From: Manduca sexta | Lineage: Eukaryota > Arthropoda > Insecta > Lepidoptera > Sphingidae | Direction: 5' to 3' | Length of the DNA: 64,000 nucleotides | Assembly (NCBI RefSeq): GCF_014839805.1 | Contig: NC_051116.1 | Coordinates: 7,917,556-7,981,555, forward strand | In this document: positions 1 to 12,299 of the stretch, piece by piece | Numbering within the stretch: position 1 is the first letter of the stretch | How the letters are laid out: the number at the start of each line of letters is the position of its first letter | The notes under the pieces: generated by a model | Database searches by the model: none | What the model saw: only the letters and a program-made list of their open reading frames with translations | What the model was told of the DNA's origin: nothing | Position numbers and translations under genes: made by a program

Positions 1-368
1 TTACTTGGACCCCTGTTTCCTTCGGTGTTGTATTACATACGGTGTCATGTTATATCGGTCGAGTTTGAAGCAATTACCACGATTAGTTTCTAAACTATAA
101 CTTTACTAATAAACGTTACTAGAATAGTTAAATTAATCTGTATACAGTTAGAGAGATATCGCACGAAGGCAACCTGGTAAAGGTCTAAACCTACTTAGTA
201 ATAGACTACGCCCATGCTTGGTAAAATAAAATTATTGTTTTATTTTATATATTACTTTATATGTCCAACAATGCGAACAATAAATAATTGTATGAAAACA
301 ACATCAAAATTGTTTAAAAAGAAGTAAATCCTAATTCAAAACTTGCTGTAAGCAATAATTTAAATTAA

Positions 369-600
369 TTGGAGTTATCTAGTTATCTCTTTTACACTCG
401 CACTGTTACACCCCATGACGTCACGCTTTACTATGTGCCTCTGTTCAACTTCTATCGACAAATCAACCCTAACAATAATTTACATAAGCCGGGGTTATCT
501 AGCTATCTCTTTCACACTCGCACTGTTACACCCCATGACGTCACGCTTTACTATGTGCCTCTGTTAAACTTCTATTGAAATATCAACCCTAAATGAATAC
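369..600. repeat. Two-copy tandem repeat, period about 120 bp
   Basis: Two adjacent units share the segment containing ACCCCATGACGTCACGCTTT, starting near 411 and 531. The unit occurs once in the homologous place in contig B (about 17655-17760), so copy number differs between the duplicates. The 69-codon open frame across it is a product of the duplication and not a gene. Confidence 0.8.
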
Positions 601-1031
601 TAATTAAGTCAACTATTCCATTTAATTTATTAGTAAAAAAACACACACACGTCATTTCATGCCGCTAAGCACACGTATTTATTCCTTATTCTCATGCCGT
701 ACCATTTTGGGACTGTTCTGGCGTGTGCTGGTTGATTTGACAGCTGTCATCGGCGCACGGTCTTGGCGCTGGCTGGGAGGGTACCGCGGTGGGATCTGCC
801 GATATCAAAATCCTTAGTCCCTGCTCGTTGGAACACTTCTGTCTTCTGTGTTTGTGTTGTGATTTGTCTTCGTATCTTCTGTGTGGCTTTTGTTGTGACG
901 TTGTACACAAATTATACACAACGGCGTGTTTTTAATTATTATAGCATACAATATGATGATCAGTGTGGTTTTTGATGGCATAATGTTTAGTATAAATCAG
1001 ATTCTTGTATGAGTTTAATCACCGTACACAA

Positions 1032-1200
1032 AGTGTTAAAACCCGCCATAGTGGCCCACGTAAGTGTGTCGCGTTCCGGGATCAACCTGTGTATATCCGG
1101 TTCTAGCAGGTCGGCATAATTGTGTCGACTGTCGAGGGGTAATCATCTCTCATCAGTCGACAATCTATTGGACCCCATTCAACACGGTGCAGTGGGGACA
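1032..1200 (+). repeat. Interspersed repeat (AAACCCGCCATAGTGGCCCA family)
   Basis: A roughly 170-bp repeat whose relatives appear at 11878-12010 (minus), 18192-18350, 30770-30900 (minus), 54465-54610 and 58825-58975. It contains a conserved stretch reading GTGTATATCCGGTT and ends in a target-like segment about a 'TATTGGACCCC' motif. By look it is the 3' part of a non-LTR element or a SINE body; the family is not identified. Confidence 0.6.
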
Positions 1201-1239
1201 CTGCCCGCATAAAAAAGAATCACTTCGTTGTTGTTGAAA

Positions 1240-2250
1240 AATGTAAAAGAAACGTCTATAAAATAGAAAATACAATGAGTATAAAGAGTACTTGCAGACG
1301 GTATATGTCATATTTGTTTGCGACTCCGTCTGCGTGAAAAAGTTTTTCTAGGATATAAAGTAATAGAGCTTACTATTAGTGATAAAAAATCAAAATCGGT
1401 TTAGTACTTCCTGATAATAGCGTATTCAAACAAAAAAACTCTTCAGCTTTATAATATTAGTATAGATTTAAAAATAAAATTCAATCTTCGTATTCTGAAG
1501 TTTCTAAACATAAAAGAGAACAACTTGTTGCAACTGGAAGTGCCGACGCACAAACTTTGACTAAAAACTGTTAGATTTAATCGTTAATTCAAACAATAAG
1601 TTCAGAAAACATACAAACTCTTCAGCTTTATGGTTTAAATATAGATAGTCTCTCGGCATGTTTTTAATCAATGTAAAAGTAAACAGTTCCTTCTTAAAAT
1701 AAGGCAAGAACTATTCTCACAGTAGAAATAGGTAAAACGATTAATTGAGTGCAAACTTAACATTCTAACTCTGATAATCATCTCAGCAATCGTTTAATCT
1801 AACTTAATAGCAAAAGGACAGTTCAATTTTAACTGCAAACCATCAGAAGACGTCGCACTATCAGTTCTAACCCGTTCCCACTGAACCAATGGCTTTCCAA
1901 TATTTTAAAAGGTTCCTTAACGGTTCACCGAAATGCACTGACAGTTTGCTAACTTGTTTCGAGTTGAATGTAACTATTATCGCCATTGACTAAACCATTA
2001 ATAATTATAAGTATAGTTTTATTGAATTTTTTCTGCTTATGCGTCTTCTGTAATAAGTCATCAATTGTAGTTTTCATTGTCATTACATTACTAACGTCTA
2101 ACATACTTTACTACCTACCATGTAAACTCTGTCAGCATAAACATAAACCTAATTGGTTTCTCGATGTTATCAACTAACAAATACCTTTGTAACTTTCTTC
2201 AGCATGTTACATAATATATAAATAATATGAATTAAAAAAAAATCATAGCT
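1240..2250. other. AT-rich non-coding sequence with Helitron-like fragments
   Basis: The stretch holds no gene. At 1320-1480 there is a degraded Helitron-like fragment ending in AACTCTTCAGCTTTATAATA, the form seen at many places in this window. The rest is AT-rich sequence shared with contig B at about 18400-19550. Confidence 0.4.
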
Positions 2251-3159
2251 AATGAAATCTAACTTTTTTTATTTCGGGAGAAAAGGCGCGTTATCACTAC
2301 TGTCACTTGGGGGGCGAGTGGAACGGTCATGTTGGTTTCACCGGTCTTACGGTCCAATGTCGACACTCGGGAGTATAGCATCATCTCAGCGAGCATTGGA
2401 CCGAGTCCCTAACCCCTGTATATCCTACACCGGCATACCAACCAAAACCCGCAGTGGCCTTCTTCAGCGTATACGGGACATCATTAGGAATTATTAAATC
2501 TTTAGTCTGTTATAATATTGTTCTAAAATTATTTCATCGAAGACGATAATAAATTGACGAGAGACGAATAAGAAGAAATAAAATTAATTAAAATATGATG
2601 GTAATGTATACAGAAATTGGAAATATGTAACATCCAAACTATACTATGTAGGTTTCTAGTGTCTGGTTTAAAAGAATAATTATTTTGACATACCGATATA
2701 CAAAAGTGGTATAGTGAATAAGCGCAAGTATTTTCATTACTTTTTATTGCAATTAATTATGTAACATAATATGATTTGATACTTAAGTAAATAATATTTT
2801 TTTAATCCTCGCCTCCTTAGTCCTTCCCGTGACATGAAGGCTGCAAAATCTTCAAAACATCGTGAGATAATAATGATTATAAAAATCCGCAAAATAGTTT
2901 TAGTTTTAACATTCGAGTAAACATATAACATTTTTTATATAACAAACAGTCCAACTGCAGCCCAGCATAGATGTAATGCACTTCGTAAAATATCGTATGA
3001 AAATCCATTAGCTCAATAAAGATGGCGCTGGTATCACGGCCCGCGGCCATGTTTAATTGTTTAAAAGCACACTTTGGTACACGGTAATTGTGTGGACAAA
3101 AATAAATCTATATGCAGTAGGGGCTCGTTCACATGTCCATATACTGCATGTTTATCTCG

Positions 3160-3505
3160 GGAAGAAATTAGGCAGTGTAACTACTGGACATAATAAGACT
3201 TAACACATCACGTCTTCCCCATTTTACAAAACATCCATGAGTCACACAGAAATTCCTTATTAAACTCATCAAGCATCAAGCACGACTGGCTTTCACTAAA
3301 GCAAGTATTTCCAAATTTTACAAGTTGTGTTGATGTACAATTTGTACTGACGTTTCGATTCACAGTAATGGCGAGCGCAGAATGAAATACCAAACAATAC
3401 TTTGTAATTCAAGGTGTTAGATGGTGTTTCTACGGCCGTATCGCTTACCAATATACGAAAAAACTCGTCTCGATATTCAAAGTAATAAAAAAAAAATTAT
3501 AAATT
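3160..3505 (+). mobile_element. Non-LTR retrotransposon 3' tail (diverged copy)
   Basis: It contains the landmarks of a 3'-tail family seen several times here: ACTACTGGACATAATAAGAC, then CAATACTTTGTAATTCAAGG, then a CTCGTCTCGATATTCAAAGT-like segment and a short A-rich end. This copy carries extra internal sequence. The contig B counterpart is 22007-22338. No reverse transcriptase coding sequence is present, so it is a 5'-truncated or tail-only insertion. Confidence 0.55.
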
Positions 3506-3617
3506 AATCAGTGAGTTTTGGAGCCATAGCACAATTTACATACAGTACGAAAAACATAAAAATGGTTGTAAATTTTATAGTTTTTTCACATCTAACCATT
3601 CTAATTTACAACTGATT

Positions 3618-3765
3618 TCGATAAACGATCCCAATCTTAATCTTCAATCCGATTCCGAGAAGGAACCAATCAAAATAACTAATTTATACGCATGTCAAAA
3701 AGGTCTTTGTTCTGATTAGTCCATTTTTGAAATAGATCGAAAAAAGCGATTGGGATCGTTTATAA
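3618..3765. mobile_element. Small foldback MITE
   Basis: An inverted pair, ATAAACGATCCCAATC at the left end and its exact complement at the right, bounds about 145 bp of non-coding sequence. The contig B copy at about 22458-22600 has the same structure. The compact size and terminal inverted repeats suggest a non-autonomous DNA transposon; superfamily unknown. Confidence 0.55.
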
Positions 3766-4245
3766 AAAAGGTGTAGACAAAATTGGCTACAAGTTGTTAC
3801 TGAAAGTAAAAAAAGGAAAAGAACATATTTTTAACAAATACATAATAAAATAATTTTTCTTTACATCTGTCAATAAAAAATCCTTAGAGATATAAAACAG
3901 ACAAATGTTTTTATATATTTTATTTTTTTGCCCTAAATACGGCAACTATATTAAATGTTCATTTACTACATTTAATGTAGTTAAAAATACGCGGTGTATT
4001 CCCAAATGTGACAGTGTGAACGGGGCTTTAGACGCGCGTTTTAAACGTCGAGTGCCGCCCACTTTACACTAAGTGAATTTATACAAAAACAACCACTCCG
4101 CCAACGGAGATATGGCCTGATTTGATTGTGGCCCGTGTTTTAGAAATATTCTTTTATAGGTGGCTTTATACGAATAAAAAATATAATAATTCAAGATTTG
4201 AACGCTAAAATAAAATGCATATAGGATCCAGAATTTGTCTGGGAA

Positions 4246-4400
4246 ATGATACGACCGCCCATAAACAGTAACAACACCATTCAACACCTTGAATTACAAA
4301 GTACTGTTTGGTATTCCACTGCGCTCGCCATCCTGAGACATGAGATGTTAAGTCTCATTATGTCCAGTAGTTACATTGGCTACAATGTCCTTCAAATCGA
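4246..4400 (-). mobile_element. Non-LTR retrotransposon 3' tail fragment
   Basis: Reverse-strand copy of the tail family: it carries the complement of the 'TTTATGGGCGGTCGTATC' and 'CCTTGAATTACAAAGTA' landmarks. The contig B counterpart lies at about 23090-23240. It is the inverse of the nearby copy at 3160-3505, so the two could fold together in a transcript. Confidence 0.5.
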
Positions 4401-5131
4401 AACACAACAGTGACTATATACTGGTCAAGCAGCAGAAATAGAATAATATTCCGTTTAAAATAAAACAAAATTTCTCCCGACGCGCTCGTGAATATTTCAC
4501 GAAAACAGTTCGCGTTTTTGACGGACGGTGCAAAATAGACTATTCAGAGCATCACACCTGTAAAGGAGTTTAAAAATTCAAGCGTTCGCTCGAGATTTTT
4601 TTTTAAAACACACAAATCTGGCAATAAAGTTATTACGCCACGATATTCTTAGGTTATCGTCTGAGGTTGGAATTTTTAGTTTTTACAGCTGTATTTGTGT
4701 TAATAGCTTTTGCTTTTGCTTTTAGCTTTGTCTGTGAAATTACTGATAAGTTTTGAGTTTGATTCCCTGGTGACGGTAACTAGTGGCGATTTTATATTTG
4801 TAAAAAATCTCAATTATCAGTTTAACAATCATGCTAATTTTATTTTTGGTACTTAATACAATTCTTAATACTCACTGGTAATAGTGTAAGGTATAATTGA
4901 TTACTTTTGTAATTATAATTATATGTAGTCCGATTACACTGGAATTAGGTAGGTACACTTAGCTTGTCACTCAATAGTTTTTTCATAACTTATAAACTTA
5001 TAGACTCCGGTTATAGCGACGCATCGATTTAACGACTAAATAGTAAGGTCTCTAAATACATATAAAAAGTATATCGTTTATAACTATTATCGGATATAGC
5101 GTCCAGTTATGGTGATGCCTTCGATGCCATC

Positions 5132-5133
<2 letters not shown>

Positions 5134-5198
<65 letters not shown>
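5134..5198. repeat. (AT)n microsatellite
   Basis: An uninterrupted run of about 32 AT dinucleotides. The homologous place in contig B (near 23996-24008) has only about five, so this locus differs strongly in length between the two copies. Confidence 0.95.
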
Positions 5199-5202
<4 letters not shown>

Positions 5203-5689
5203 TATTAAGATGCTGGCAAAGTCACTGTATAGAAATAGCACTTGAACTCTTCGTAACACGCATCTTCATACAAAACAGAGATCAACTTACACTGGCCACA
5301 CATAAGCACATAGTATTCCTAGTCAAAACTCGGTGAACTTTAACCGCACGCCTCCACGTTAAATTAATATTCGCCGCCACCTTTTGAGAATCACTTTAGA
5401 TTAATCTTCACAAGCGTTTTAAAAAACGACGCGGTTTTTTCCACTCTCCACGTCGACGTGTGTTGAGTTGTAATTAGTTTTTATGTCTCCGGTTTTGATT
5501 GCAGGTGCCTTGTTCTCGTTTTCAGTAACAACGAATGTTAAATGCCTCGAAAACACTGCAAGTGTGAGCGCTCTTTACTAATATATAAAGCTGAAGAGTT
5601 TGGACGCTCTTATCTCAAGGATTACTAAAGCGATTTTGAATTTCTTTTTACTAACAAGAAGCTACATTACTTTATTGATTGAGTGTTAT

Positions 5690-5942
5690 ATAGGACTTTT
5701 CTAAAAAAATTATGTGTGTATTCTTTGTGAATTATCGCTTGCTTGAACGGTAAAGGAAAACATCGTAAGGAAACCTGCATGCCCGAGGAGTTCTCTATAG
5801 GAATTTCAAGGGTGTGTGAAGTCTACCAATCTGCACTAGGCCAGCGTGGTGGACTAAGGCCTAATCCCCTCTCAGTAGTAGAGGAGGACCGTGCCCAGCA
5901 GTGAGACAATATATAATACAGGGCTGATATTATTATAATATA
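5690..5942 (+). mobile_element. SINE family 1 copy (headless)
   Basis: Body of the tRNA-derived SINE whose fuller copy is at 33692-34012. Landmarks are GGAAACCTGCATGCCCGAGG, then CTACCAATCTGCACTAGGCC, then AATACAGGGCTGATATTATT at the 3' end. The tRNA-like head is missing, as in 5'-truncated copies made by target-primed reverse transcription. Confidence 0.7.
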
Positions 5943-6673
5943 CTAGTTGACCCAACAGACGTTGTCCCGTCTAACTATAAATTTGCAGCGCGCATTCTGT
6001 CAATCGCTGACAGTTATTTAAAACAATTGACAGTTATATAAAATTAATATTTTCGTAAGTTTTCTTACATTTTCTAATTCTTCGCGCAATTTTTTGATTT
6101 TTTTCAATCATAAGAACCTTCTTCTGACACTAACAAACACAATAACAAAAAAAACAGTGAAATCAGTCCAGCCGTTCACGCATGATGGCGTGACCAAGGG
6201 AAATAGGGATTCATTTTTATATATATAAATTATAAACAGTATAGGCGGCCAACTCCTCGAGCAAAAACCTAGTGCATAAGATTGAAAGTGTGCCATATCG
6301 AACTGCATGCGACTCGTCTCATGAATTATTAAATTCCACGGATATAGCGGCGCCAGTCCGCGTCGGGTCGAATTTAGCCAGGTTTCTAGATGCATCTGCA
6401 TATATTTAGAAGCGGTAGTGGGTTCGAATAAAATTCATTGCTTCAGTTCAAAACCAATGCCAGGATATATTTTCTAGTATTTAATTTCATCGTCATGGTA
6501 TTAAAATAGAACTATTCACTGTATTTTGCGAGGTTATATTGTCTGGTCCAGGCGATGTTGTCGCCATCTTGGTGGTAAACTATTTACGGATTGTATCGCG
6601 GTTTTTATATTATAATTTAATTCTGAGGTTTCGAAGACTGCAGCCTTCATGGTCACGGGGCAGAATGAAGTGT

Positions 6674-6940
6674 TATAATAATAATATCAGCATTGTATTA
6701 TATACTGTCCCACTGTTGGGCTTCCTCTACTACTGAGAAGGTTTAGGCCTCAGTCCACCACCCTGGCCTAGTGCGGGTTGGTAGCCACATACCTTCTTAT
6801 TATGAAGAACTTCACAAAAAATACAAACGTAACTTTGGAAAAGTCAGAGGTGCGTGTTCTTGGATTTTGAACCTGCGGACATTCGTCTCGGCAGTCTGAT
6901 CCACACCCTACTAGGCTATCATCTTTATGAGGTGTTGGTC
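6674..6940 (-). mobile_element. SINE family 1 copy, minus strand
   Basis: Reverse-complement copy of the same SINE. It starts with the AATAATATCAGCATTGTATT tail, and the complement of the tRNA-like head ('CTAGGCTATCA') is still visible near 6912-6922. Its counterpart in contig B is at about 25405-25665. Confidence 0.65.
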
Positions 6941-7317
6941 TTCCGACAGTTACAATATCTACCTACCTTTTAAAAAAATAAGAACCAACCCAGGCAGATT
7001 CTCACATATGAGAGACCTACCACCAGGTGTTTAGGCATTCTAGAATTAATCGTGTCATCGGCTCTTTTAGAATACGGGAATTGAAACGCGTGAGCTTTTA
7101 AAACGTAGTGGGACCAAACCCTAACTCCTTTCCCCAGTAATCGCCAGTGCGGTAATGATATTCGCATTCAACGCTCGTATTGTAATTTGCACATTGTGTA
7201 AAGGTAATACGACTGCATTTTAAATAAATTTACATTTTACTTATATAAACGCGACGTATGTTTGTGTGTCTTATTCGATGTTATAGCAAAACAGTAAACA
7301 CCAACCGAAATTGCACT

Positions 7318-7732
7318 AGAACTTATTTGTAACTAGTTGTCGCTCGCGGCTTCGCCTGAATAAACAGTTTTTCCGACTTCAGAAGGCCCTAAACCACTAT
7401 ATAGCTATTCATATCTATTAAATACATTATTGATCTGTTTAATATTTTACTGTAGTTTTATGTTGTTATTAATAACTTAATTAGTGTAATTGGTTTATCC
7501 GTTCTAACTGAAATAAATAGCTTCAACTGTAGGACACCAACGCCATATACTTAAAGAGTTATATTATTTCCCACAGGAGCAAATTAGCAGGATAAAAACT
7601 AGCCTATTTGTTAATCCACGTCATGGTCTACCCGTCTGTCAAATTTCATCCAAATCCGTTCAGCTGTTTCTATGTTCACTTCTAACAAACATCCAAACAT
7701 TTTACATAAACTTTTACATCTATAATATTAGT
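7318..7732 (+). repeat. Helitron-like lepidopteran repeat
   Basis: A roughly 410-bp repeat with recognisable moth-repeat landmarks: AACTAGTTGTCGCTCGCGGC at the left, TCAAATTTCATCCAAATCCG in the right half, and an end near CATCTATAATATTAGTTAAG. Contig B has the same repeat at 26045-26465. Related fragments occur at 15000-15190, 33475-33690, 37225-37450 and 60070-60590. No coding capacity is seen; the class assignment is from general resemblance only. Confidence 0.5.
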
Positions 7733-8297
7733 TAAGTAAGATGTATAAAACTTATAAAAGGAACTAACAACTCCTCATTATAATTTTGAACTTGAAAACT
7801 CACAATTCAAATTCAAATTGCCCAAAAAGTTATTCCTTACGCATAAATATGACATTTTATACCGGAATAGTCTTACTATATAATTTTGAACAGTCCAAAA
7901 CTACATCTTAAAAGCAACTCCGGACGTATTTACATATTTATTTTAAACCAGTTGTTCCTTACAAATTTAAATTGTCCAAAAACGTATTGCCAGAGAGAAA
8001 ATCCGCGCGCATTACCAACCATTCATGAAACTAAACGGTTTGAATAGCGTAGCGTATATTTACATACGAAATGTTTAATTCACGAAAACATTCGTTTCGT
8101 AATATCAATAGAGCTATTTCGTATTGAAAATGCACTCGCTTATAAAAATATTTTTTTTACAGCGCAACGTTACTGTCTCGTGGCTGTGCGCATTCACTAC
8201 CGCGACTTCGGAAGTTTATGACAACACCTCGCACCTTTAGAATTATAATGGCTCAATGGATTTGTTTCCAGAGCCGTAATAAATTATAAAAAAACTA

Positions 8298-8421
8298 CAA
8301 TGACGCAAGTACAAAAAACCATAAAATTGACTTTATAGCCCACAACATTAGGAATAAACTATCGATGGTTGTGGATTATAAAGTCAGTTTATTGGTTTTA
8401 TTACACTCGCGTCATTGTAAG
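8298..8421. mobile_element. Palindromic foldback MITE (about 52-bp arms)
   Basis: The left arm begins CAATGACGCAAG and the right arm ends in the matching GCGTCATTG. The arms remain complementary with a few mismatches for about 50 bp on each side of a roughly 20-bp centre. A TA flanks each end, which would fit a TA target-site duplication and so a Tc1/mariner-type origin. The contig B copy is at 27029-27156. Confidence 0.65.
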
Positions 8422-8825
8422 TTTAAAGGTGTGAAATAACTGTCACTCTCTATCTCTCTCCTATTGCCAGCGCAAACAATGTACTGAAATTTATAGTCAT
8501 TATTAAAATATCTTTAGGAAAACATGATATTCATAATATACAATATATTAATAAAATCATGACAAATTAATAAACAAAATATTTTAAAAGAAAATTACAA
8601 ATAAACCTGCTTGCTAAACAAATTGACTAAAATGTATCACAATTTGAACAGAGTATTTAGAGCAAAATACCGATTTTTAATGCGGCAATAAATAAACAAA
8701 TATACAAATTACTTTTTTTATAATTTTATACAAAATAAATAATATTATTTTTCAGTTATTATATTTGAAATTCAATTATTAGTTTTGACACGATAGAATA
8801 ATTATGCGATAAATATATCATAGGT

Positions 8826-8932
8826 GATAGTCCCGCCCTCTATCACATCATGGAACGGAACGCACACGGCGAAAATTGACTCCTCTGGCACCTCTGCCAA
8901 CCTCTTCGGGGATAAAGGTGTTATATATTTTT
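8826..8932 (+). mobile_element. SINE family 2 body fragment
   Basis: It matches the 3' half of the SINE at 34991-35262 (CCTCTATCACATCATGGAAC, then CTCTTCGGGGATAAA). The tRNA-like head is lacking. The contig B copy, at about 27706-27800, follows a separate small insertion. Confidence 0.6.
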
Positions 8933-9147
8933 TTGTTTGTTTCTGCTCAATGTCATCAATTATCCTGGCTTACAGCGGCTGTCGTATGGGGGAGAGTGTC
9001 GTAAAAACCCCGCAAACAATACGTTCGTCCCGTGCCCGGGGTGTAATGGAACGGTATCCCTCGGGACGTGGTCCTGGAAACAGAAAACATTAGCAAGTGA
9101 CGACCGATGGCGTCTGTGTTCTATTGTAGGAATTATACATACGTATT

Positions 9148-9348
9148 GACGACGTCTATTGTCTCCGAAAGGGTAGGCAGAGGAAAAACTACTGCACCCG
9201 ATTTTCGCCACGTGTCCCGCAGTCTATGATGTGATAGGGAGCGAGCTTAAGCCATAACGTGCACAAATTCCAAATTCCGAGCTGATTATGAGCAAAAAAA
9301 AAATACAATGTCAATTATCCGACCCGGGGTTCGAATCGATAAGTGCGT
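9148..9348 (-). mobile_element. SINE family 2 copy, minus strand
   Basis: A reverse copy running from a degenerate 'CCGAAAGGGTAGGCAGAGG' segment to the complement of a B-box (CCGACCCGGGGTTCGAATCG). It stops before the A-box end, so the head is partial. The contig B copy is at 28020-28215. Confidence 0.6.
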
Positions 9349-10534
9349 GAAGTCTTTTGGTTAAATATAAATAGATATTATCTTCTAGTGGCCGAAGTTT
9401 GTCAGTCGACTCGAAATACATTATATTTGTAACTCATATTATACATAAATATTTTTCTGTCCGGCAGTTTTTTGGGTTCCGATTTAATTAAATGTAGAAC
9501 TGGATCCCAGGCATGTGCAAGCTTCTAGCCATCTTCCCTATTGAAATTAGGATTTTTTTAAATTTCAATAGCCTCGCGAATCATCCTAGGCAGGAATAGG
9601 TATTCTTTGGCAAGAATTTGTGGCTTGTCTAGTCGCAGATAATGATAGGAGCCTCCTTCAGAATGTTCAGCGACTGCAGACTTCTATTATTCTATGTGTT
9701 TATGGACGGTGGACATCAGTTGACTAATTTATTAGCTCATAAAAAGCTACTTACGGAATAAAAAGGCCTGAAACTCACCACACCATGAGAACACTATGGA
9801 TAATATAAAATTTAGAGTAATCCGCAGTTCGTTAGTATCGGATCAAAGTTACGAACTAACTGCTCGGTTTGGTTCACGCTAACGTTCTATTAAAGCTTCC
9901 GAAACTTTCGCTTTAACCCGAAGGTTAAGGTCGCTGTCCTACTGTTTGCTATAAGCTATATTTAAATGATGGCGAGATATATTTAAAATATTAGAATACG
10001 GCGAATGTGTTATTTTTATTTTCCTATTAATCTTATAAATGATTTTTTCACTTACAGGAAGCTACATTACTTCTGAGTGATACTATTTTATGCCGGAAAA
10101 AAATCCACGCGGACAGAGTCGCGGGTAAAATGTAAGATAAGATTATTAAATGGCGAAAACTATGGTAATAAGTCGCGATAAATAAGTAGATAAGCTAATG
10201 TCTTGTAACTAGCTTACGAAGATGTTTACATTGTAAAATTTTATAAATTACAAACTTCCCCTTCTGCGTCTGTCTGACTGAACGCCATAACCTCAAAAGT
10301 ATCGAATGGATTTCGATGAAATTTGGTATGGAGATAGTTTGAGGCCCTGGGATGGGCATAGGCGACTTTCATCTCGAGAAAATATATAGCGGGACTTTTA
10401 TCTCGGAAAAACTCATCCACGCTCGATGTCACGAGTAAAAGTTAGCAATATATCAAAGTGACGCAAATAAAACAAGCAACTAATAATTACAAACAATTAC
10501 TTATGTTTACAATATTGTTAAGACATTGACAAAC

Positions 10535-10775
10535 TGACTTTTCTAAAATCATGTGTGTATTATTTGTGAATTTATCGTTCGCTTTAACGGTGAAGGAAAA
10601 CATCGTAAGGAAACCTGCACATCTGAGAAGTTCTCTATAGGAATTTTGAAGGTGTGTGAAGTCTACCAATCCGCACTAGGCCAGCGTGGTGGACTAAGGC
10701 CTAATCCCTCTCAGTAGTATAGGAGGCCCGTGTCCAGCAGTGGGCATGTATATAATACAGGGCTGATATTATTTA
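10535..10775 (+). mobile_element. SINE family 1 copy
   Basis: Nearly full body with the landmarks GGAAACCTGCACATCTGAGA and CCAATCCGCACTAGGCCAGC, and a tail of AATACAGGGCTGATATTATT followed by TTTA repeats. The contig B counterpart is 29415-29655. The two copies are almost identical, in line with A and B being recently separated duplicates or alleles. Confidence 0.7.
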
Positions 10776-11736
10776 TTTATTTTATTTTAAGATATTGAAA
10801 TAATTTTATTTCGACATGCAATTAACATTTCAACACGATAAAATGCAAGCTTAAATTAAAACAACGTTCGAGGGACATAAACTGCGCTTCGACCGTCGGA
10901 GAGGCAGTTAATTTTTTCTTAATTAGTGCCGATGTCATAAATCCGACAGCGTTCAGTTTACGAGTGCTCAACGTTAAATTAACGACTTCACGACAATTTA
11001 TTACGTGAATAATTGGTATAATTAATTAGTGCAACAAATTAAGTTAAATAGTGTTCATTAAGGTAGATATCTTCATTTTATTACAGCGGCAGTGATAGAA
11101 TGCTATGAATTTTAATACGTGACTAGTTTTGCTTTCGGTTTCGTCCGTTTTGTAATCCGTTTATAGGCTAATAAGCAATCTAGATTATTGAGAGATAATA
11201 TTATAGATTTTATAGCTGCAACTAGGATCACCCTTTAGGTTATTATTGTTTTGTCTGGACAGGAAACTTAAAGCATAAGATTCCCAAAGTGGTCCAAGTG
11301 GACCCCAGGGGTCCACGGGAGACTTGACGGGGATCTACGTTGGCGTGACCAAAACATGAGGTCACGATTAGTAAGCGGGGCTCCACCAAAATATATATGG
11401 TTTTGATAATAATGAATTAAAATGTTGACTTGACATCACCTAGTAATGTAGGCAGATAATATTTTAAGAAGCTCAGCAACTGTTACATATAAAACTTGTA
11501 TATTATGGGGTATTTGATAGAAATTTACCTGCAGGGTGTCTACCGGAACTGGCAAAAATTTTAAATGAACTATCAGAGGAATAACTTCCGCAACTTCCGG
11601 CTTAAAGCAAGCTGATCACCAAACTTTACACAATATAATAATTATTATGTTTTTTTTTTTGTTTTATTATGTTTGTTTAGGCAGGCTCTGATAATCTAGT
11701 ATTTATCAAAGCATAACAAATGTTATGCTAAATAAA

Positions 11737-11875
11737 GCGATATCATCATCATGAGCCACTTGATATCCCACTGCTTAACAAAGAACTCCTCAAAATATTC
11801 TACACCGATGTGTTGGAAGCGGCCAGCATCGATTGAGTTCCTGAGGCCATAACCACGTCCTTATTTTATAATGAG
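11737..11875 (+). mobile_element. RTE-like non-LTR 3' fragment
   Basis: A diverged stretch beginning ATCATCATCATGAGCCACTT, with AACAAAGAACTCCTCAAAAT downstream. It resembles the 3' end of the RTE-type repeats common in moths, which start in an ATCATC run and mention a 'primary centre' of AGCC..GACGTCCACTGC. The contig B copy is at 30625-30740. Confidence 0.4.
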
Positions 11876-11877
11876 AT

Positions 11878-12010
11878 GGTAAGTGGAGTCGGGTCCAATA
11901 GAATGTCGACTAACGAGAAATGATTACCCCTCGACAGTCGATATAATTATGTCGGCCTGTTGGAACCGGATATACACAAGCTGATTCCGGAACACGACAC
12001 ACTTATGTTT
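11878..12010 (-). repeat. Minus copy of the 1032-1200 repeat family
   Basis: The reverse complement carries the same order of landmarks as 1032-1200, including CTCGACAGTCGATATAATTA and GAACCGGATATACACAAGC on this strand. The contig B copy is at about 30770-30900. Confidence 0.55.
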
Positions 12011-12299
12011 GCCTTTGTAGGTTCATATGCACCGCTGCGTTTACCGGTACGTGGTTTCTATTCGAGAAGCGATATAGCTTATATCTTATAGCTTGCATTT
12101 CAACATCACCTTTACGAACAGGATGATCTCTACCAAACTACAAAGCACAAGGGTTCGGATGCGCCAGTACGTTTCTGAACTTATTGTTTGAATTAACAAT
12201 TAAATCTGATAGTTGTTAGTCGAAGTTTGTGCGTCGGCACTTCCAGTTGCAACAAGTTGCTCTCTTTTCATTGTTTAGAAACTTTTAGAATACGAAGAT

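Noticed and set aside
692..975. Conserved-looking open frames on both strands (75 and 70 codons)
   Set aside because: They are kept in both A and B only because the whole segment is duplicated. They overlap each other and match no family I recognise.
2252..2497. 81-codon frame as a gene
   Set aside because: It lies within degraded repeat sequence, is not kept open in the contig B copy and has no recognisable domain.
1032..12010. Large inverted repeat bounding a composite element of about 11 kb
   Set aside because: The two ends share repeat families in opposite orientation, but the order and spacing of the pieces differ, so they are separate copies of common repeats.
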